64,000 bases of DNA from Pseudomonas luteola NBRC 103146 (GCF_002091675.1 NZ_BDAE01000003.1:1-64000); one strand, 5' to 3'. Counted from the first letter of the stretch, positions 16,497 to 26,323 are shown. Numbers and translations: made by a program. The notes: generated by a model not told the origin, from the letters alone.

Positions 16497-17705
16497 ATGT
16501 CTACTGTCGATTCCTCTGATCATGCTGGCGCCGCCGGCCGTGGAGGCAATCCCAACGCTTCGGAACCGGCCGATCAGTTCTACATGACCCGTGCGCTCGA
16601 GTTGGCGCGTCAGGGTCTGTACTCCACCCATCCCAACCCCCGCGTGGGCTGTGTCATCGTCAAGGATGGCCAGGTCATTGGTGAGGGCTGGCATGTGCGT
16701 GCTGGCGAACCCCATGCCGAAGTCCATGCGCTGCGTCAGGCAGGCGCGCGTGCACAGGGCGCGTCCGCCTATGTCACGCTGGAACCCTGCAGTCACTTTG
16801 GCCGTACGCCGCCCTGTGCCGACGCCTTGGTCAGTGCTCGGGTCGGACGCGTGGTGGCTGCCATGCAGGATCCGAATCCACAGGTGGCCGGCCGTGGTCT
16901 CAAGCGGCTCGCAGAGGCAGGTATTCAGGTGGCCTGTGGCGTACTCGAAAATGAAGCCAGGGCGCTTAACCAGGGATTTATCAAGCGTATGGTCACGGGC
17001 CTTCCGTTCGTACGCGTTAAGCTCGCCATGAGTCTGGATAGCCGAACAGCGATGGCCAGCGGTGAAAGCCAATGGATTACCGGCCCGGCCGCTCGTACTC
17101 AGGTGCAGCGGTTGCGTGCGCAGTCCAGCGTCGTATTGACCGGTGCCGATACGGTATTGATGGACAAGGCTCGGCTGACCGTGCGCGCTGAAGAGCTTGG
17201 CGAGACGGTGGAGCAGGCTGCGCTTGCCATGGGCCGCCAACCCCAGCGTGTACTGGTGGACAGCCGATATCGCGTCCCGCTGGATGCGGCGTTCTTTCAA
17301 GCAGGACCTGCCTGGGTCGCGGCCCTTTCAACTGAGCGAGCAGCGCAGTACCAGTCCCAAGGGCATGAATTGCTGACGCTTCCCGAGGATCAGGGGCATA
17401 TCGCCCTGCTGCCGTTATTACAGCTTCTGGCTGACCGTGGCGTGAATGAGGTGCTGGTCGAAGCTGGCCCCCATCTGGCCGGTGCGTTCGCGCGGCAGGG
17501 GTTGGTCGACGAATTCCATTTCTTCATGGCGCCCAAGCTGCTGGGCTCGACGGCGCGTCCGTTGCTGGCGTGGCCGATCGAGACCATGAGCGAAGCGCCT
17601 GAGCTTGAAATCATTGAAGTCACTCCCGTGGGGCGTGACTGGCATATCGTGGCTAAACCCGTTTCAGGCGCCCCGGCGCCCCTTATTTCTGACGTTTCGA
17701 GGTAG
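16497..17705 (+). CDS. ribD: bifunctional pyrimidine deaminase/reductase RibD
   Basis: RibD carries out the second and third steps of riboflavin synthesis: deamination, then NADPH-dependent reduction of the pyrimidine intermediate. The 402-residue protein has an N-terminal deaminase domain with zinc ligands HAEVHAL and PCSHFGRTPPC (residues about 75-110). The C-terminal reductase domain (from about 165: VRVKLAMSLDSRTAMASGESQWITG) follows. The N-terminus is about 25 residues longer than usual and low in complexity (DSSDHAGAAGRGGNPNAS). The ATG lies directly after the riboswitch expression platform, and ribE follows after two bases. Confidence 0.96.
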   Translation: MSTVDSSDHAGAAGRGGNPNASEPADQFYMTRALELARQGLYSTHPNPRVGCVIVKDGQVIGEGWHVRAGEPHAEVHALRQAGARAQGASAYVTLEPCSHFGRTPPCADALVSARVGRVVAAMQDPNPQVAGRGLKRLAEAGIQVACGVLENEARALNQGFIKRMVTGLPFVRVKLAMSLDSRTAMASGESQWITGPAARTQVQRLRAQSSVVLTGADTVLMDKARLTVRAEELGETVEQAALAMGRQPQRVLVDSRYRVPLDAAFFQAGPAWVAALSTERAAQYQSQGHELLTLPEDQGHIALLPLLQLLADRGVNEVLVEAGPHLAGAFARQGLVDEFHFFMAPKLLGSTARPLLAWPIETMSEAPELEIIEVTPVGRDWHIVAKPVSGAPAPLISDVSR

Positions 17706-17707
17706 AC

Positions 17708-18373
17708 ATGTTCACTGGCATCATCGAAGCCATAGGCTCGATCGCCGCGCTGACGCCTAAAGGTGGCGACATGCGCGTGTATGTACAGACCGGCAAGCTG
17801 GATCTTGCCGATGTAAAGCTGGGTGACAGTATTGCCGTCAGTGGCGTATGCCTGACGGCCGTAGAGCTTCCCGGTGATGGCTTCTGGGCGGACGTAAGCC
17901 GCGAGACACTGGCGCGTACGGCCTTTGTTGATCTGAAAATTGGCAGTCGGGTCAATCTTGAGAAGGCTCTGATGCCAACCAGCCGTCTGGGTGGTCATCT
18001 GGTTAGCGGGCATGTGGATGGCGTGGGTGAAGTGGTTTCACGCCAGGATAATGCCCGCGCCGTACAGTTCCGTATCCGTGCTCCTCGCGAGCTGGCGCGC
18101 TATATTGCCCTGAAGGGGTCGATCACCGTTGATGGCACCAGCCTGACCGTTAATGCGGTGGATGGCGCCGAGTTTGAACTGACCATCGTACCGCATACCC
18201 TGGCCGAGACCATCATGGCGGACTATCGCCCCGGCCGTAAGGTCAACCTGGAGGTGGATCTGCTGGCCCGCTACTTGGAGCGCCTGCTCATGGGTGACAA
18301 GGCTGCCGAACCGCAGAAGGGCAGCGGTATTACCGAACAATTCCTGGCCCAACACGGCTATCTCAACTCCTGA
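17708..18373 (+). CDS. ribE: riboflavin synthase alpha subunit
   Basis: Riboflavin synthase dismutates two 6,7-dimethyl-8-ribityllumazine molecules to riboflavin. The 221-residue protein is a tandem repeat of two lumazine-binding barrels, one opening MFTGIIEAIGSI, the second containing GHVDGVGEVVSR and IALKGSITVDGTSLTVN. Both repeats are intact. It sits between ribD and ribBA under the FMN riboswitch. Some Pseudomonas annotations call this gene ribC. Confidence 0.95.
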   Translation: MFTGIIEAIGSIAALTPKGGDMRVYVQTGKLDLADVKLGDSIAVSGVCLTAVELPGDGFWADVSRETLARTAFVDLKIGSRVNLEKALMPTSRLGGHLVSGHVDGVGEVVSRQDNARAVQFRIRAPRELARYIALKGSITVDGTSLTVNAVDGAEFELTIVPHTLAETIMADYRPGRKVNLEVDLLARYLERLLMGDKAAEPQKGSGITEQFLAQHGYLNS

Positions 18374-18391
18374 GCGTAAAGGAAGACCTCC

Positions 18392-19477
18392 GTGGCACTG
18401 AACAGCATCGAAGAAATTATCCAGGACATCCGTGAAGGCAAGATGGTCATCCTCATGGATGATGAGGATCGCGAGAACGAAGGCGATATCATCATGGCGT
18501 CTGAGTGCGTGCAGGCTGAGCACATCAACTTCATGGCCAAGCATGCTCGTGGTTTGATCTGCATGCCGATGAGCAAGGAGCGCTGCGAGGCGCTGAACCT
18601 GCCATTGATGGCAGCCCGCAATGGCTCGGGTTTCGGCACCAAGTTCACCGTCTCCATCGAAGCGGCCGAAGGGGTGACGACAGGTATTTCCGCTGCAGAC
18701 CGCGCACGTACCGTACAGGTGGCCGCGGCTAAAAAAGCAACGGCCGCCGATATCGTCAGCCCAGGTCATATCTTCCCGCTCATGGCTCAGCCGGGCGGTG
18801 TGCTGGCCCGTGCCGGACATACCGAGGCGGCTTGCGACCTGGCGCGCATGGCAGGCTTTGAGCCGACCGGGGTGATCTGTGAGGTCATGAACGACGACGG
18901 CACCATGGCCCGTCGTCCGGAGCTCGAAGCCTTTGCCGAAGAGCATGGGCTGAAGATCGGTACGATTGCCGATTTGATCCACTATCGTCTGCTGCACGAG
19001 CATACCGTCAAGCGGATCGACGAACAGCCACTGGAAACCGAGCTGGGACGCTTTAATCTGGTCACCTACCGTGACGAGGTGGAAGGTGACGTTCATCTGG
19101 CGCTGACTATGGGTACCATCAAGAGTGATGAACCGACCCTGGTGCGCGTGCATAATATGGACCCGCTGCGCGATCTGCTGCTGGTGAATCAGGAAGGCCG
19201 TTGGAGTCTGCGCGATGCCATGACCAAGGTCGCGGAAGCTGGCACAGGCGTGGTGTTACTGCTGGGGCATTCCCTGGCAGGCGACGACTTGCTCACTCAC
19301 CTGCGCGAGCCGGTCAGCAAGCCCAAGCCGCAGAGTACATACAGCACCGTAGGCGCTGGTTCGCAGATCCTGCGTGACCTGGGCATACGTAAGCTTCGTC
19401 TGCTCAGTGCACCGATGAAGTTCAATGCCATATCCGGCTTTGACCTTGAAGTTGTAGAATACCTGCCTCCCGTATAA
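18392..19477 (+). CDS. ribBA: RibBA-like protein: active DHBP synthase, degenerate GTP cyclohydrolase II domain
   Basis: The N-terminal half (residues 1-205) is 3,4-dihydroxy-2-butanone 4-phosphate synthase. It has [37 protein letters not shown] and HTEAACDLARMAG, so that activity should be intact. The C-terminal half keeps the GTP cyclohydrolase II fold. It lacks the zinc cysteines (the HSECLTGD and RCDCG of RibA; here VHNMDPLRDLLLVNQEG) and the RQEGRGIGL loop (here LLGHSLAGDDLL). It should therefore be inactive for GTP, as in RibBX proteins. The start is GTG with an AAGGAAG site. A true ribA lies at 22827. Confidence 0.93.
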   Translation: MALNSIEEIIQDIREGKMVILMDDEDRENEGDIIMASECVQAEHINFMAKHARGLICMPMSKERCEALNLPLMAARNGSGFGTKFTVSIEAAEGVTTGISAADRARTVQVAAAKKATAADIVSPGHIFPLMAQPGGVLARAGHTEAACDLARMAGFEPTGVICEVMNDDGTMARRPELEAFAEEHGLKIGTIADLIHYRLLHEHTVKRIDEQPLETELGRFNLVTYRDEVEGDVHLALTMGTIKSDEPTLVRVHNMDPLRDLLLVNQEGRWSLRDAMTKVAEAGTGVVLLLGHSLAGDDLLTHLREPVSKPKPQSTYSTVGAGSQILRDLGIRKLRLLSAPMKFNAISGFDLEVVEYLPPV

Positions 19478-19545
19478 ACCGGCCTACGGATGGCCTGAAC
19501 GGTGCGATGGTTGAGAACCGTCGCGCCGACGATCGGATTTATTTG

Positions 19546-19567
19546 CGGGGCGTACGAAAACGCCCCG
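19546..19567 (+). promoter_or_regulatory. hairpin in the ribBA-ribH spacer
   Basis: CGGGGCGT (19546-19553) pairs with ACGCCCCG (19560-19567) in the 115-base gap. The following bases (GTTCTTT) are only weakly T-rich. A partial terminator or an mRNA processing site is possible. Confidence 0.4.
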
Positions 19568-19592
19568 GTTCTTTAACAGACGAGACCTGCTC

Positions 19593-20069
19593 ATGACCGT
19601 GAAGACCATTGAAGGTACTTTCATTGCCCCAAAAGGCCGCTTTGCCCTGGTGGTTGGCCGCTTCAACAGCTTTGTGGTTGAAAGCCTGGTTGAAGGTGCC
19701 GTAGATGCCCTGGTACGCCATGGTATCCGCAAGGAAGACATCACCATTATCCGCGTTCCTGGCGCCTTTGAAATTCCGCTGGCTACCCTGAAGGCTGCCC
19801 AGCGTGACGAATATTCCGCCATCATCGCGCTGGGCGCTGTGATTCGTGGTAGCACTCCGCATTTTGACTACGTTGCTGGCGAGTGCACCAAGGGCCTGGC
19901 GCAGGTTTCCATGGAGTTCGGTGTGCCGGTCTCCTTTGGCGTGTTGACGGTTGATTCCATCGAGCAGGCCATCGAGCGTTCGGGCACCAAGGCGGGTAAC
20001 AAGGGTGCCGAAGCGGCGCTGTCTGCTCTTGAAATGGTGAGCCTGCTGTCGCAGCTGGAGGCCAAGTGA
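19593..20069 (+). CDS. ribH: 6,7-dimethyl-8-ribityllumazine synthase
   Basis: RibH condenses the DHBP from RibB with the pyrimidine from RibD. The 158-residue protein shows the family pattern: [58 protein letters not shown] and the catalytic histidine within that last segment. The length is normal for the icosahedral type. It ends overlapping nusB, whose GTG start uses the last bases of the ribH stop region. Confidence 0.96.
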   Translation: MTVKTIEGTFIAPKGRFALVVGRFNSFVVESLVEGAVDALVRHGIRKEDITIIRVPGAFEIPLATLKAAQRDEYSAIIALGAVIRGSTPHFDYVAGECTKGLAQVSMEFGVPVSFGVLTVDSIEQAIERSGTKAGNKGAEAALSALEMVSLLSQLEAK

Positions 20070-20536
20070 GCGCTGTAGACGGCCAAAAGCCCAAAGCTCC
20101 GCGCGGCAAGATTGCTGCGCGTCGTGAAGCCCGCAGCCTCTCGGTTCAGGCGTTGTATCAGTGGCATATGGCGGGGCAGGCGATCAACGAGATCGAAGCC
20201 CAGTTCCGTGTGGACAACGATTTCGCTAATGTTGATGGCGCTTATTTCCATGAGATCCTGCATGGCATTCCCGGCCTGAAAACCGAGATCGATGATCTGA
20301 TCACCCCTTGCCTGGACCGCCCGCTGGAAGACGTTGATCCGGTTGAACTCGCGATCCTGCGCATGTCCTGCTACGAACTGCGCAACCGTATCGATGTTCC
20401 CTATAAGGTCGTTATCAACGAGGGTATCGAGCTGGCGAAGGTATTTGGTGCAACCGACGGGCACAAGTTCGTCAACGGTGTACTGGATAAGTTGGCGCCC
20501 AAGCTGCGCGCTGCTGAATTACGCGCCAAGCGTTGA
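20066..20536 (+). CDS. nusB: transcription antitermination factor NusB
   Basis: NusB joins NusE and other factors on boxA RNA to prevent premature termination of rRNA operons. The 156-residue all-helical protein has the conserved [48 protein letters not shown] and [13 protein letters not shown] segments. The N-terminus carries a basic Lys/Arg/Pro extension. The start is GTG at 20066, overlapping the ribH stop as GTGA, so the two are coupled. Confidence 0.95.
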   Translation: MSAVDGQKPKAPRGKIAARREARSLSVQALYQWHMAGQAINEIEAQFRVDNDFANVDGAYFHEILHGIPGLKTEIDDLITPCLDRPLEDVDPVELAILRMSCYELRNRIDVPYKVVINEGIELAKVFGATDGHKFVNGVLDKLAPKLRAAELRAKR

Positions 20537-20544
20537 CTGTAGCC

Positions 20545-21510
20545 ATGACCGAGTTCGAGTTGATCCGCCGTTATTTTGCTGCCGCGCGCTGCGCACAGCC
20601 ACGTAAGGATATCGCGCTCGGTCTGGGCGACGATTGTGCCTTGCTGATGCCTCGCCCAGGCGAGCAATTAGCGATTTCTACCGATACGCTGACAGCCGGG
20701 GTGCATTTTCCAGAAGTCTGCGATGGCTTTCTGCTGGGGCAACGCGCCCTGGCTGTCAGCGCCAGCGATCTGGCCGCCATGGGGGCTGCACCCCTTGGTT
20801 TCACCCTGGCGCTGACGCTGCCGGATGTCGACCCAGGCTGGCTGGAGCGATTTGCTCAAGGACTCGATCACATGGCTGCGGCCTGTGGTCTGGCCTTGAT
20901 CGGCGGTGATACAACCCGCGGGCCGCTCTCTCTGACCCTGACTGTCTTTGGCTCCGTACCCCACGTGCAGGCGTTGACGCGGTCGGGTGCCCAGCCGGGC
21001 GATTTACTCTGTGTCGGCGGTGCGCCTGGAGAGGCTGGCGGAGCCTTGCCCTTTGTCTTGGGGCAACGCGAGGAGCGGGGCGCCTACGTTGATACGCTCG
21101 TGGCGCGCTACTGGTCGCCAGCGCCTCAGTTCGAGTTGGGGCTTGCGCTAAGAGGTCGGGCTACCGCAGCGCTGGATATATCCGATGGGCTCCTGGCCGA
21201 CTGCGGCCATATCGCGGCCGCTTCGAACGTCAAGCTGATCATTGAGAATGAAAGGTTGCCGGTCAGCCCTGCGTTGGCGGCACTGTTTGAGCCTGAGCAG
21301 ATTCGCTCACTGGCAATGTCCGCCGGTGATGATTACCTGCTTGCCTTTACATTGCCTGCACAGTATCTCAAGTCATTGCAGGCAGACTTCCCCCAGGTAG
21401 GTGTCATTGGGCGCGTTGCCTCTGGGCAGGGGGTTCAGGTACAGGACGCCATTGGCCGGGATGTCACACCCTTGCGGGGCGGTTATCAACATTTTGCGAT
21501 GAAGCCATGA
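20545..21510 (+). CDS. thiL: thiamine-monophosphate kinase
   Basis: ThiL phosphorylates thiamine monophosphate to the cofactor thiamine diphosphate. The 321-residue protein starts MTEFELIRRYF, the family signature. It shows the nucleotide/metal motifs LGDDCALL, STDTLTAGVHF, SASDLAAMGA and LDISDGLLADCGH. The ATG at 20545 is preferred. A TTG at 20533 would overlap nusB, but it adds residues unlike the family. Part of the nusB-thiL-pgpA block within the riboflavin operon. Confidence 0.95.
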   Translation: MTEFELIRRYFAAARCAQPRKDIALGLGDDCALLMPRPGEQLAISTDTLTAGVHFPEVCDGFLLGQRALAVSASDLAAMGAAPLGFTLALTLPDVDPGWLERFAQGLDHMAAACGLALIGGDTTRGPLSLTLTVFGSVPHVQALTRSGAQPGDLLCVGGAPGEAGGALPFVLGQREERGAYVDTLVARYWSPAPQFELGLALRGRATAALDISDGLLADCGHIAAASNVKLIIENERLPVSPALAALFEPEQIRSLAMSAGDDYLLAFTLPAQYLKSLQADFPQVGVIGRVASGQGVQVQDAIGRDVTPLRGGYQHFAMKP

Positions 21511-21550
21511 CGTATCGTGCTGGTGATTTATCTGTCCTGGGAGCCCTCTC

Positions 21551-22063
21551 GTGAACAGACCTGTTACCTCAGGGCCGGCTACACCGGCGGTGTGGCGTAA
21601 TCCCTGGCATTTTCTAGCCTTTGGCTTTGGCTCAGGTACGTTGCCTAAGGCACCTGGTACCTGGGGCTCCCTGGTGGCGTTGCCCTTTGTCCCGCTTTGG
21701 CATCTGTTGCCGGACTGGGGCTATTGGCTGCTACTGGTTGCGCTGATGATATTCGGTTTCTGGCTGTGTGGCCGTGTTGCGGATGACATGGGTGTGCACG
21801 ATCACGAAGGTATCGTCTGGGACGAAATGGTAGGCATCTGGATCACTTTCTGGATGGCTCCGGCCGGCTGGGCCTGGTGGCTGGTGGGGTTTGCCGTGTT
21901 TCGGTTCATGGATATTCTGAAGCCCTGGCCGATCAGCTGGCTTGATCGTCATGTTCAAGGCGGCGTTGGTATCATGATTGATGATGTGCTGGCCGGTGTG
22001 TTTGCCTGGGCAGTTATGCAGGGACTGGGCTGGAGCTGGGCGCATATCGGGACGCTGTCCTGA
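21551..22063 (+). CDS. pgpA: phosphatidylglycerophosphatase A
   Basis: PgpA dephosphorylates phosphatidylglycerol phosphate in the inner membrane. The 170-residue protein shows the family motifs GFGSGTLPKAPGTWGSL near the start and DHEGIVWDEMVGIWI in the middle, plus about four hydrophobic segments. The start is GTG at 21551, with GGGAG seven bases upstream. It follows thiL by 40 bases, the conserved order in gammaproteobacteria. Confidence 0.95.
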   Translation: MNRPVTSGPATPAVWRNPWHFLAFGFGSGTLPKAPGTWGSLVALPFVPLWHLLPDWGYWLLLVALMIFGFWLCGRVADDMGVHDHEGIVWDEMVGIWITFWMAPAGWAWWLVGFAVFRFMDILKPWPISWLDRHVQGGVGIMIDDVLAGVFAWAVMQGLGWSWAHIGTLS

Positions 22064-22087
22064 TCGCAGGCGCTACAAGGAGGCGGT

Positions 22088-22726
22088 GTGGTGCGCAAAT
22101 GGATCGGTATCGGTGTATTGAGTCTGCTGCCTGCGCTGGTAACTGCCGCGCCTCAGGTTCAAGTGGTAGGTCTGTTCAACGGCGCAGCCGTAATCAATAT
22201 CGATGGTCAGCGCAAAATGCTCAAGGTCGGTCAGCGACAGGGCGAGGTCGAGCTGGTCAGCGCGACGAGCCGGGAAGCGGTGCTGCGGATTGGAGAAACC
22301 AACCAAACGTTCATGCTTTCACGTGAATACAGTGACGGCTTTGCTGCGCCGCATAAGCGCCAACTTAGCATTGCTCGCCGAAATGACGGCCACTATTGGA
22401 CGGCGGGCTCTATAAATGGCCAGCCTAACGAGTTTCTGATCGACACTGGCGCCTCGACTGTTGCCATGAACGAAGAGCAGGCGAACCGTCTTGGGTTGGA
22501 TTACCAGAAAGGGCGGCCGGTACAGGTCAACACGGCAGGCGGAACCCGGAGGGCCTGGCTTGTACGCCTGGATCGCGTCAAGGTTGGCACCATTGAGGTG
22601 CTGGGTGTCGAGGCCATGGTGTTGGCAGGTGGTCATCCGACAGAAACGCTACTGGGCATGAGTTTTCTCAACCGGGTCGGCTGGCGCGAGGATCAGGGCG
22701 TTCTGTATGTCGAGGCCAAGAACTGA
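22088..22726 (+). CDS. retropepsin-like aspartic protease, TIGR02281 type
   Basis: This 212-residue exported protein has an N-terminal signal segment (WIGIGVLSLLPALVTAAP) and a C-terminal retropepsin-like domain. The catalytic loop is FLIDTGASTVAM (Asp-Thr-Gly near residue 119), and LLGMSFLNRV is the conserved second half. A single DTG means the active enzyme would be a dimer. The physiological substrate is unknown. Two in-frame GTG codons (22088 and 22091) follow a strong AAGGAGG; the second has better spacing. It ends the segment transcribed from ribD, before the ribA promoter. Confidence 0.83.
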   Translation: MVRKWIGIGVLSLLPALVTAAPQVQVVGLFNGAAVINIDGQRKMLKVGQRQGEVELVSATSREAVLRIGETNQTFMLSREYSDGFAAPHKRQLSIARRNDGHYWTAGSINGQPNEFLIDTGASTVAMNEEQANRLGLDYQKGRPVQVNTAGGTRRAWLVRLDRVKVGTIEVLGVEAMVLAGGHPTETLLGMSFLNRVGWREDQGVLYVEAKN

Positions 22727-22788
22727 CGTGATAGCTTCAAGCGCAATAGCCTCATAGCCTTTATGACTGAGCCGTCTCTGTTCATGAA

Positions 22789-22797
22789 TGGTATACT
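22789..22797 (+). promoter_or_regulatory. extended -10 promoter of ribA
   Basis: TGG-TATACT forms an extended -10 element about 30 bases before the ribA GTG. No good -35 is visible, as expected for this promoter class. It would uncouple ribA from the riboswitch-controlled upstream genes. Confidence 0.5.
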
Positions 22798-22826
22798 ATA
22801 ACCCTCTTTCCGATAGGAGCCTGACG

Positions 22827-23444
22827 GTGTCTGTCGTTTTCGTCGCCGCATCCCAATTACCTACGCCCTTTGGCATTTTTACCATGCATGGCTTTCTCGA
22901 TGAGTCCGATGGTAAGGAGCACGTGGCGCTGACCCTTGGCGATATTGCCAACGGTGAGCCGGTGCTGGGGCGTCTACATTCCGAGTGTCTGACGGGGGAT
23001 GCCCTGTTCAGCCTGCGCTGCGATTGCGGCTTTCAGCTGGAGGCGGCAATGCGAGCCATTGCTGAAGAAGGCCGTGGCGTTATCCTGTACTTGCGCCAAG
23101 AGGGGCGTGGTATTGGCCTCTTGAACAAGATCCGCGCGTATGAGCTGCAGGACGCAGGAGCTGATACGGTTGAGGCCAATGAACGTTTGGGATTTGGTGC
23201 AGACCAGCGTAACTACAGCCTGTGCAAGCCAATGCTCAAGCATCTGGGCGTCAATGCATTGAAGCTGATGACCAATAATCCTCGCAAGGTCAAAGCCCTA
23301 GAGGATCTGGGAATTACCGTAGCACAGCGTGTACCGCTGCAGACGGGCCTCAACCCTCATAACAAGCGTTACCTGGCCACCAAGGCTGGTAAGCTGGGCC
23401 ACATGCTCGGCAATATCCATCAAGGCGAAGTCCTTCCTTCCTGA
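22827..23444 (+). CDS. ribA: GTP cyclohydrolase II
   Basis: RibA opens GTP to the pyrimidine precursor, the committed step of riboflavin synthesis. The 205-residue protein has the complete zinc site [20 protein letters not shown] and the catalytic RQEGRGIGL loop, both missing from the C-terminal half of RibBA at 18392. The start is GTG at 22827, with AGGAG seven bases upstream. An upstream in-frame extension has no family resemblance. It has its own promoter, and no FMN aptamer is seen before it. The next gene starts within its stop codon. Confidence 0.96.
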   Translation: MSVVFVAASQLPTPFGIFTMHGFLDESDGKEHVALTLGDIANGEPVLGRLHSECLTGDALFSLRCDCGFQLEAAMRAIAEEGRGVILYLRQEGRGIGLLNKIRAYELQDAGADTVEANERLGFGADQRNYSLCKPMLKHLGVNALKLMTNNPRKVKALEDLGITVAQRVPLQTGLNPHNKRYLATKAGKLGHMLGNIHQGEVLPS

Positions 23445-24259
23445 TGAAGGCAGGCAGGCGCTGTTCGGTTCTGACCGGCGTCTGCTTGCTGTTCTGCTGC
23501 GTTCTCTCCCAGGCCGCCGAACGCGTCATCAGTCTGGCGCCTTCGATGACCGATATCATGCTGGAGCTGGGCGTAGAGAGCCGCTTGGTAGGCGTACTGG
23601 ATGCAGGCAAGCGTCCTGCTTCCTTGTCCGGGCTGCCTTCCGTTGGGCGTTATGGTCAGGTCAACATCGAAAAGATTGTCTCATTGCACCCTGACCTTAT
23701 TCTGCTCTGGCCTGGTGCAGTTCCGCTTGCCCAGCGCGAGCAGCTCAGGCAGTTGGGCTATACCATTGAAACCCTGGATGTTCATCGGTTGGATGACCTG
23801 GCAGACGGGCTCGCTCGAATCGCTCAGGTGGTAGGTGTTCCTGATAAAGGGCAGCACTTGGCGATCCAGTTTCGTGAGCGACTCGCCGATATGCGCGAGC
23901 GCTACAGGCAATTACCGACAGTGCGCGTGTTCTATCAAGTCTGGGACAAACCGCTATATACCGTAGGGGGCACGCAAATTATCAGCGATGCCATGCGGGT
24001 ATGTGGAGGCGAAAATATATTTGCTGATCTCTCACAACCGGCGCCGCAAGTGGGTGTGGAAGCTGTGCTGACAAGAAACCCCGAGTTGATACTGGCCATG
24101 GAGCAGGCTCAGCTCGAACCGTGGCGGCAGTGGCCAACATTAAAGGCGGTGGCGCACCACCAACTCTGGGCTGTAGGTGACAAGCGGCTTGAGCGGCCCA
24201 GCTATGGCATGCTGGACGCAGTGGTCAGGCTGTGTGAACTGATAGACAAGGCCCGCTAG
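23444..24259 (+). CDS. btuF: BtuF-like cobalamin-binding periplasmic protein
   Basis: This 271-residue protein has a signal peptide (cleavage near SQA-A) and the type III solute-binding fold: AERVISLAPSMTDIMLELG, VGRYGQVNIEKIVSLHPDLILLW and a long linking helix. The closest known group is BtuF, the vitamin B12 carrier of BtuCD. A siderophore or other corrinoid cannot be excluded. No lipobox or ABC partner gene is nearby. The ATG overlaps the ribA stop (TGATG), so it is translated with ribA. Confidence 0.8.
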   Translation: MKAGRRCSVLTGVCLLFCCVLSQAAERVISLAPSMTDIMLELGVESRLVGVLDAGKRPASLSGLPSVGRYGQVNIEKIVSLHPDLILLWPGAVPLAQREQLRQLGYTIETLDVHRLDDLADGLARIAQVVGVPDKGQHLAIQFRERLADMRERYRQLPTVRVFYQVWDKPLYTVGGTQIISDAMRVCGGENIFADLSQPAPQVGVEAVLTRNPELILAMEQAQLEPWRQWPTLKAVAHHQLWAVGDKRLERPSYGMLDAVVRLCELIDKAR

Positions 24260-24268
24260 GCGGGCCTG
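24252..24268. terminator. weak hairpin between btuF and dxs
   Basis: GCCCGC-TAG-GCGGGC overlaps the btuF stop codon at the convergent end with dxs. No clean T run follows on either strand. Confidence 0.4.
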
Positions 24269-24283
24269 TCCCAACGCGTCCCG

Positions 24284-26221
24284 TCAGGGGTTGCGTGAAG
24301 CGAGTACAAGCGGAGCGGGCTCGGAAGCTGTATTGGCTTCAAGCTGTGCCAGGCGCTGCTTAACGGCCTTTTCGATGCCAAGTGCATCCAGTCCGCATTC
24401 AGCCAGCATCTCACTGGGCTTGGCATGCTCGACGTAGTAATCGGGCAGGCCCAGATTCAAGATCGGCTTGAGCAGGTTTTCTCGGGCGAGGAACTCATTC
24501 ACGGCGCTGCCTGCACCGCCCATGATGCTGTTTTCCTCGATCGTAACCAGCAGATCGTGGCTGTCTGCGAGTGTCCGGATCAGTGCTTCGTCCAACGGCT
24601 TGACGAAGCGCATGTCGGCCACGCTTGCATCAAGGCCTTCTGCTACCTGCAAGGCCTCTTTCAGCTGTACGCCAAATACCAGGAAGGCAACCCTGCGACC
24701 TTGACGGCGAACAACGCCCTTGCCGATTTCCAGTGGCTCAAGCCCTGGCTCAATGGCTGCGTTAGGGCCGCTGCCCCGTGGATAGCGAACAGCCGCAGGC
24801 CCCTTGAACTGGTAACCCGTCGTCAGCATACGGCGCATTTCGTTCTCATCGCTGGGCGCCATGATCACCATACCGGGAATACAGCGCAGGAACGACAGAT
24901 CGAAACTGCCAGCATGTGTAGGGCCGTCTTCACCCACCAGACCGGCGCGATCGATGGCAAACAGCACATCGAGGTTCTGTACGGCTACGTCATGGATCAG
25001 CTGGTCGTAGGCGCGCTGCAGGAAGGTGGAGTAGATCGCCACTACCGGCTTGGCACCATCACAGGCCAGACCAGCTGCCAGTGTCACGGCGTGCTGTTCG
25101 GCGATCGCAACATCGAAATAGCGGTCTGGATACTGCTCGCTGAAGCGGATGAGGTCGGAGCCTTCCTTCATGGCCGGTGTTATACCTACCAGTTTTGGGT
25201 CAGCTGCCGCCATGTCACATAGCCAGTCGCCGAAGATGTTCGAATATTTGGGACTACCAGGCTTCTTGGGTGCCGCATTCAAGGGCTCAAGCTTGGTGAT
25301 GGCGTGATATTCGATAGGTGCTGCTTCGGCAGCGCTGAAGCCCTTGCCTTTCTTGGTCACGATATGCAGGAACTGCGGACCTTTGGCATCACGCAGGTTG
25401 CGCAGGGTAGTGATCAGCGTCGGCAGGTCATGCCCATCGACGGGGCCAATGTAGTTCCAGCCCAGCTCTTCAAACAGGGTGCCCGGAACCAGCATTCCTT
25501 TGGCAGCCTCTTCGGTACGGCGGGCGATTTCCCACGCACCAGGCAGCTTGGCCAGTACCTTTTTCCCACCCTCGCGCATGTTCTGATACGTGCGACTGGA
25601 CAGGAGCTTGGCAAGGTAATTCGACAGACCTCCCACGTTATGGGAGATCGACATGTCGTTGTCATTGAGAACGACGAGCATGTCGGCTTCTACGTCGGAG
25701 GCGTGATTGAGCGCTTCGAATGCCATGCCTGCGGTCAGGGCGCCATCACCGATCACCGCAACGGACTTGCGCTTGCTGCCTTGCATGCGGGCAGCAATGG
25801 CCATGCCCAGCGCCGCGCTGATCGAGGTGCTGGAGTGGCCAACCCCAAAGGTGTCGTACTCACTTTCAGAGCGACGCGGAAAGGCAGCGACCCCGCCTTT
25901 CTGGCGCAGTGTACCCATCTGGTCACGGCGTCCGGTCAGGATTTTGTGCGGGTAAGCCTGATGGCCGACATCCCAGACAAGGCGGTCGTCGGGTGTATCG
26001 AACACATAATGCAGCGCAACGGTCAGTTCGATGACCCCGAGGCCGGCACCAAAATGCCCGCCGGTCTGCCCGACGGTATAGAGCAGATAGTGGCGCAACT
26101 CATCGGCGAGCGTTTCCAGCTCGTGCTCGCTCAGGTGGCGCAGCGCAGCCGGGGTGTCGATGCGGTCGAGCAATGGCGTGGCGGGCCGCTCGCGTGGAAT
26201 CTCGTGCAGCGTCTTGGGCAT
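24284..26221 (-). CDS. dxs: 1-deoxy-D-xylulose-5-phosphate synthase
   Basis: Dxs condenses pyruvate and glyceraldehyde 3-phosphate with thiamine diphosphate, the entry step of the MEP isoprenoid pathway. The 645-residue protein opens [21 protein letters not shown] as in Pseudomonas. The ThDP/Mg motif ([17 protein letters not shown] then NDNDMSIS), a transketolase pyrimidine domain ([15 protein letters not shown]) and the C-terminal transketolase domain are present. The start at 26221 matches the family. It is the last gene of xseB-ispA-dxs. Its product also feeds thiamine synthesis, in which thiL participates. Confidence 0.97.
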   Translation of the reverse strand: MPKTLHEIPRERPATPLLDRIDTPAALRHLSEHELETLADELRHYLLYTVGQTGGHFGAGLGVIELTVALHYVFDTPDDRLVWDVGHQAYPHKILTGRRDQMGTLRQKGGVAAFPRRSESEYDTFGVGHSSTSISAALGMAIAARMQGSKRKSVAVIGDGALTAGMAFEALNHASDVEADMLVVLNDNDMSISHNVGGLSNYLAKLLSSRTYQNMREGGKKVLAKLPGAWEIARRTEEAAKGMLVPGTLFEELGWNYIGPVDGHDLPTLITTLRNLRDAKGPQFLHIVTKKGKGFSAAEAAPIEYHAITKLEPLNAAPKKPGSPKYSNIFGDWLCDMAAADPKLVGITPAMKEGSDLIRFSEQYPDRYFDVAIAEQHAVTLAAGLACDGAKPVVAIYSTFLQRAYDQLIHDVAVQNLDVLFAIDRAGLVGEDGPTHAGSFDLSFLRCIPGMVIMAPSDENEMRRMLTTGYQFKGPAAVRYPRGSGPNAAIEPGLEPLEIGKGVVRRQGRRVAFLVFGVQLKEALQVAEGLDASVADMRFVKPLDEALIRTLADSHDLLVTIEENSIMGGAGSAVNEFLARENLLKPILNLGLPDYYVEHAKPSEMLAECGLDALGIEKAVKQRLAQLEANTASEPAPLVLASRNP

Positions 26222-26323
26222 CAGGTCATCGTTATAAGGTATGAAAGATCGAAGTTTACCCGAAGCCCTCCAGTCACCCAACAGTGAACCGTCATATAGA
26301 GCTTCGAGCTGTTCTGTGTGTGA

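Noticed and set aside
18038-19153. Long open frame (371 codons) on the minus strand opposite ribE/ribBA
   Set aside because: It mirrors strongly coding plus-strand genes and has no recognisable domain or ribosome-binding site. Such frames are common opposite GC-rich genes.
25304-26287. 327-codon open frame opposite dxs
   Set aside because: Antisense shadow of a conserved enzyme gene with no domain resemblance.
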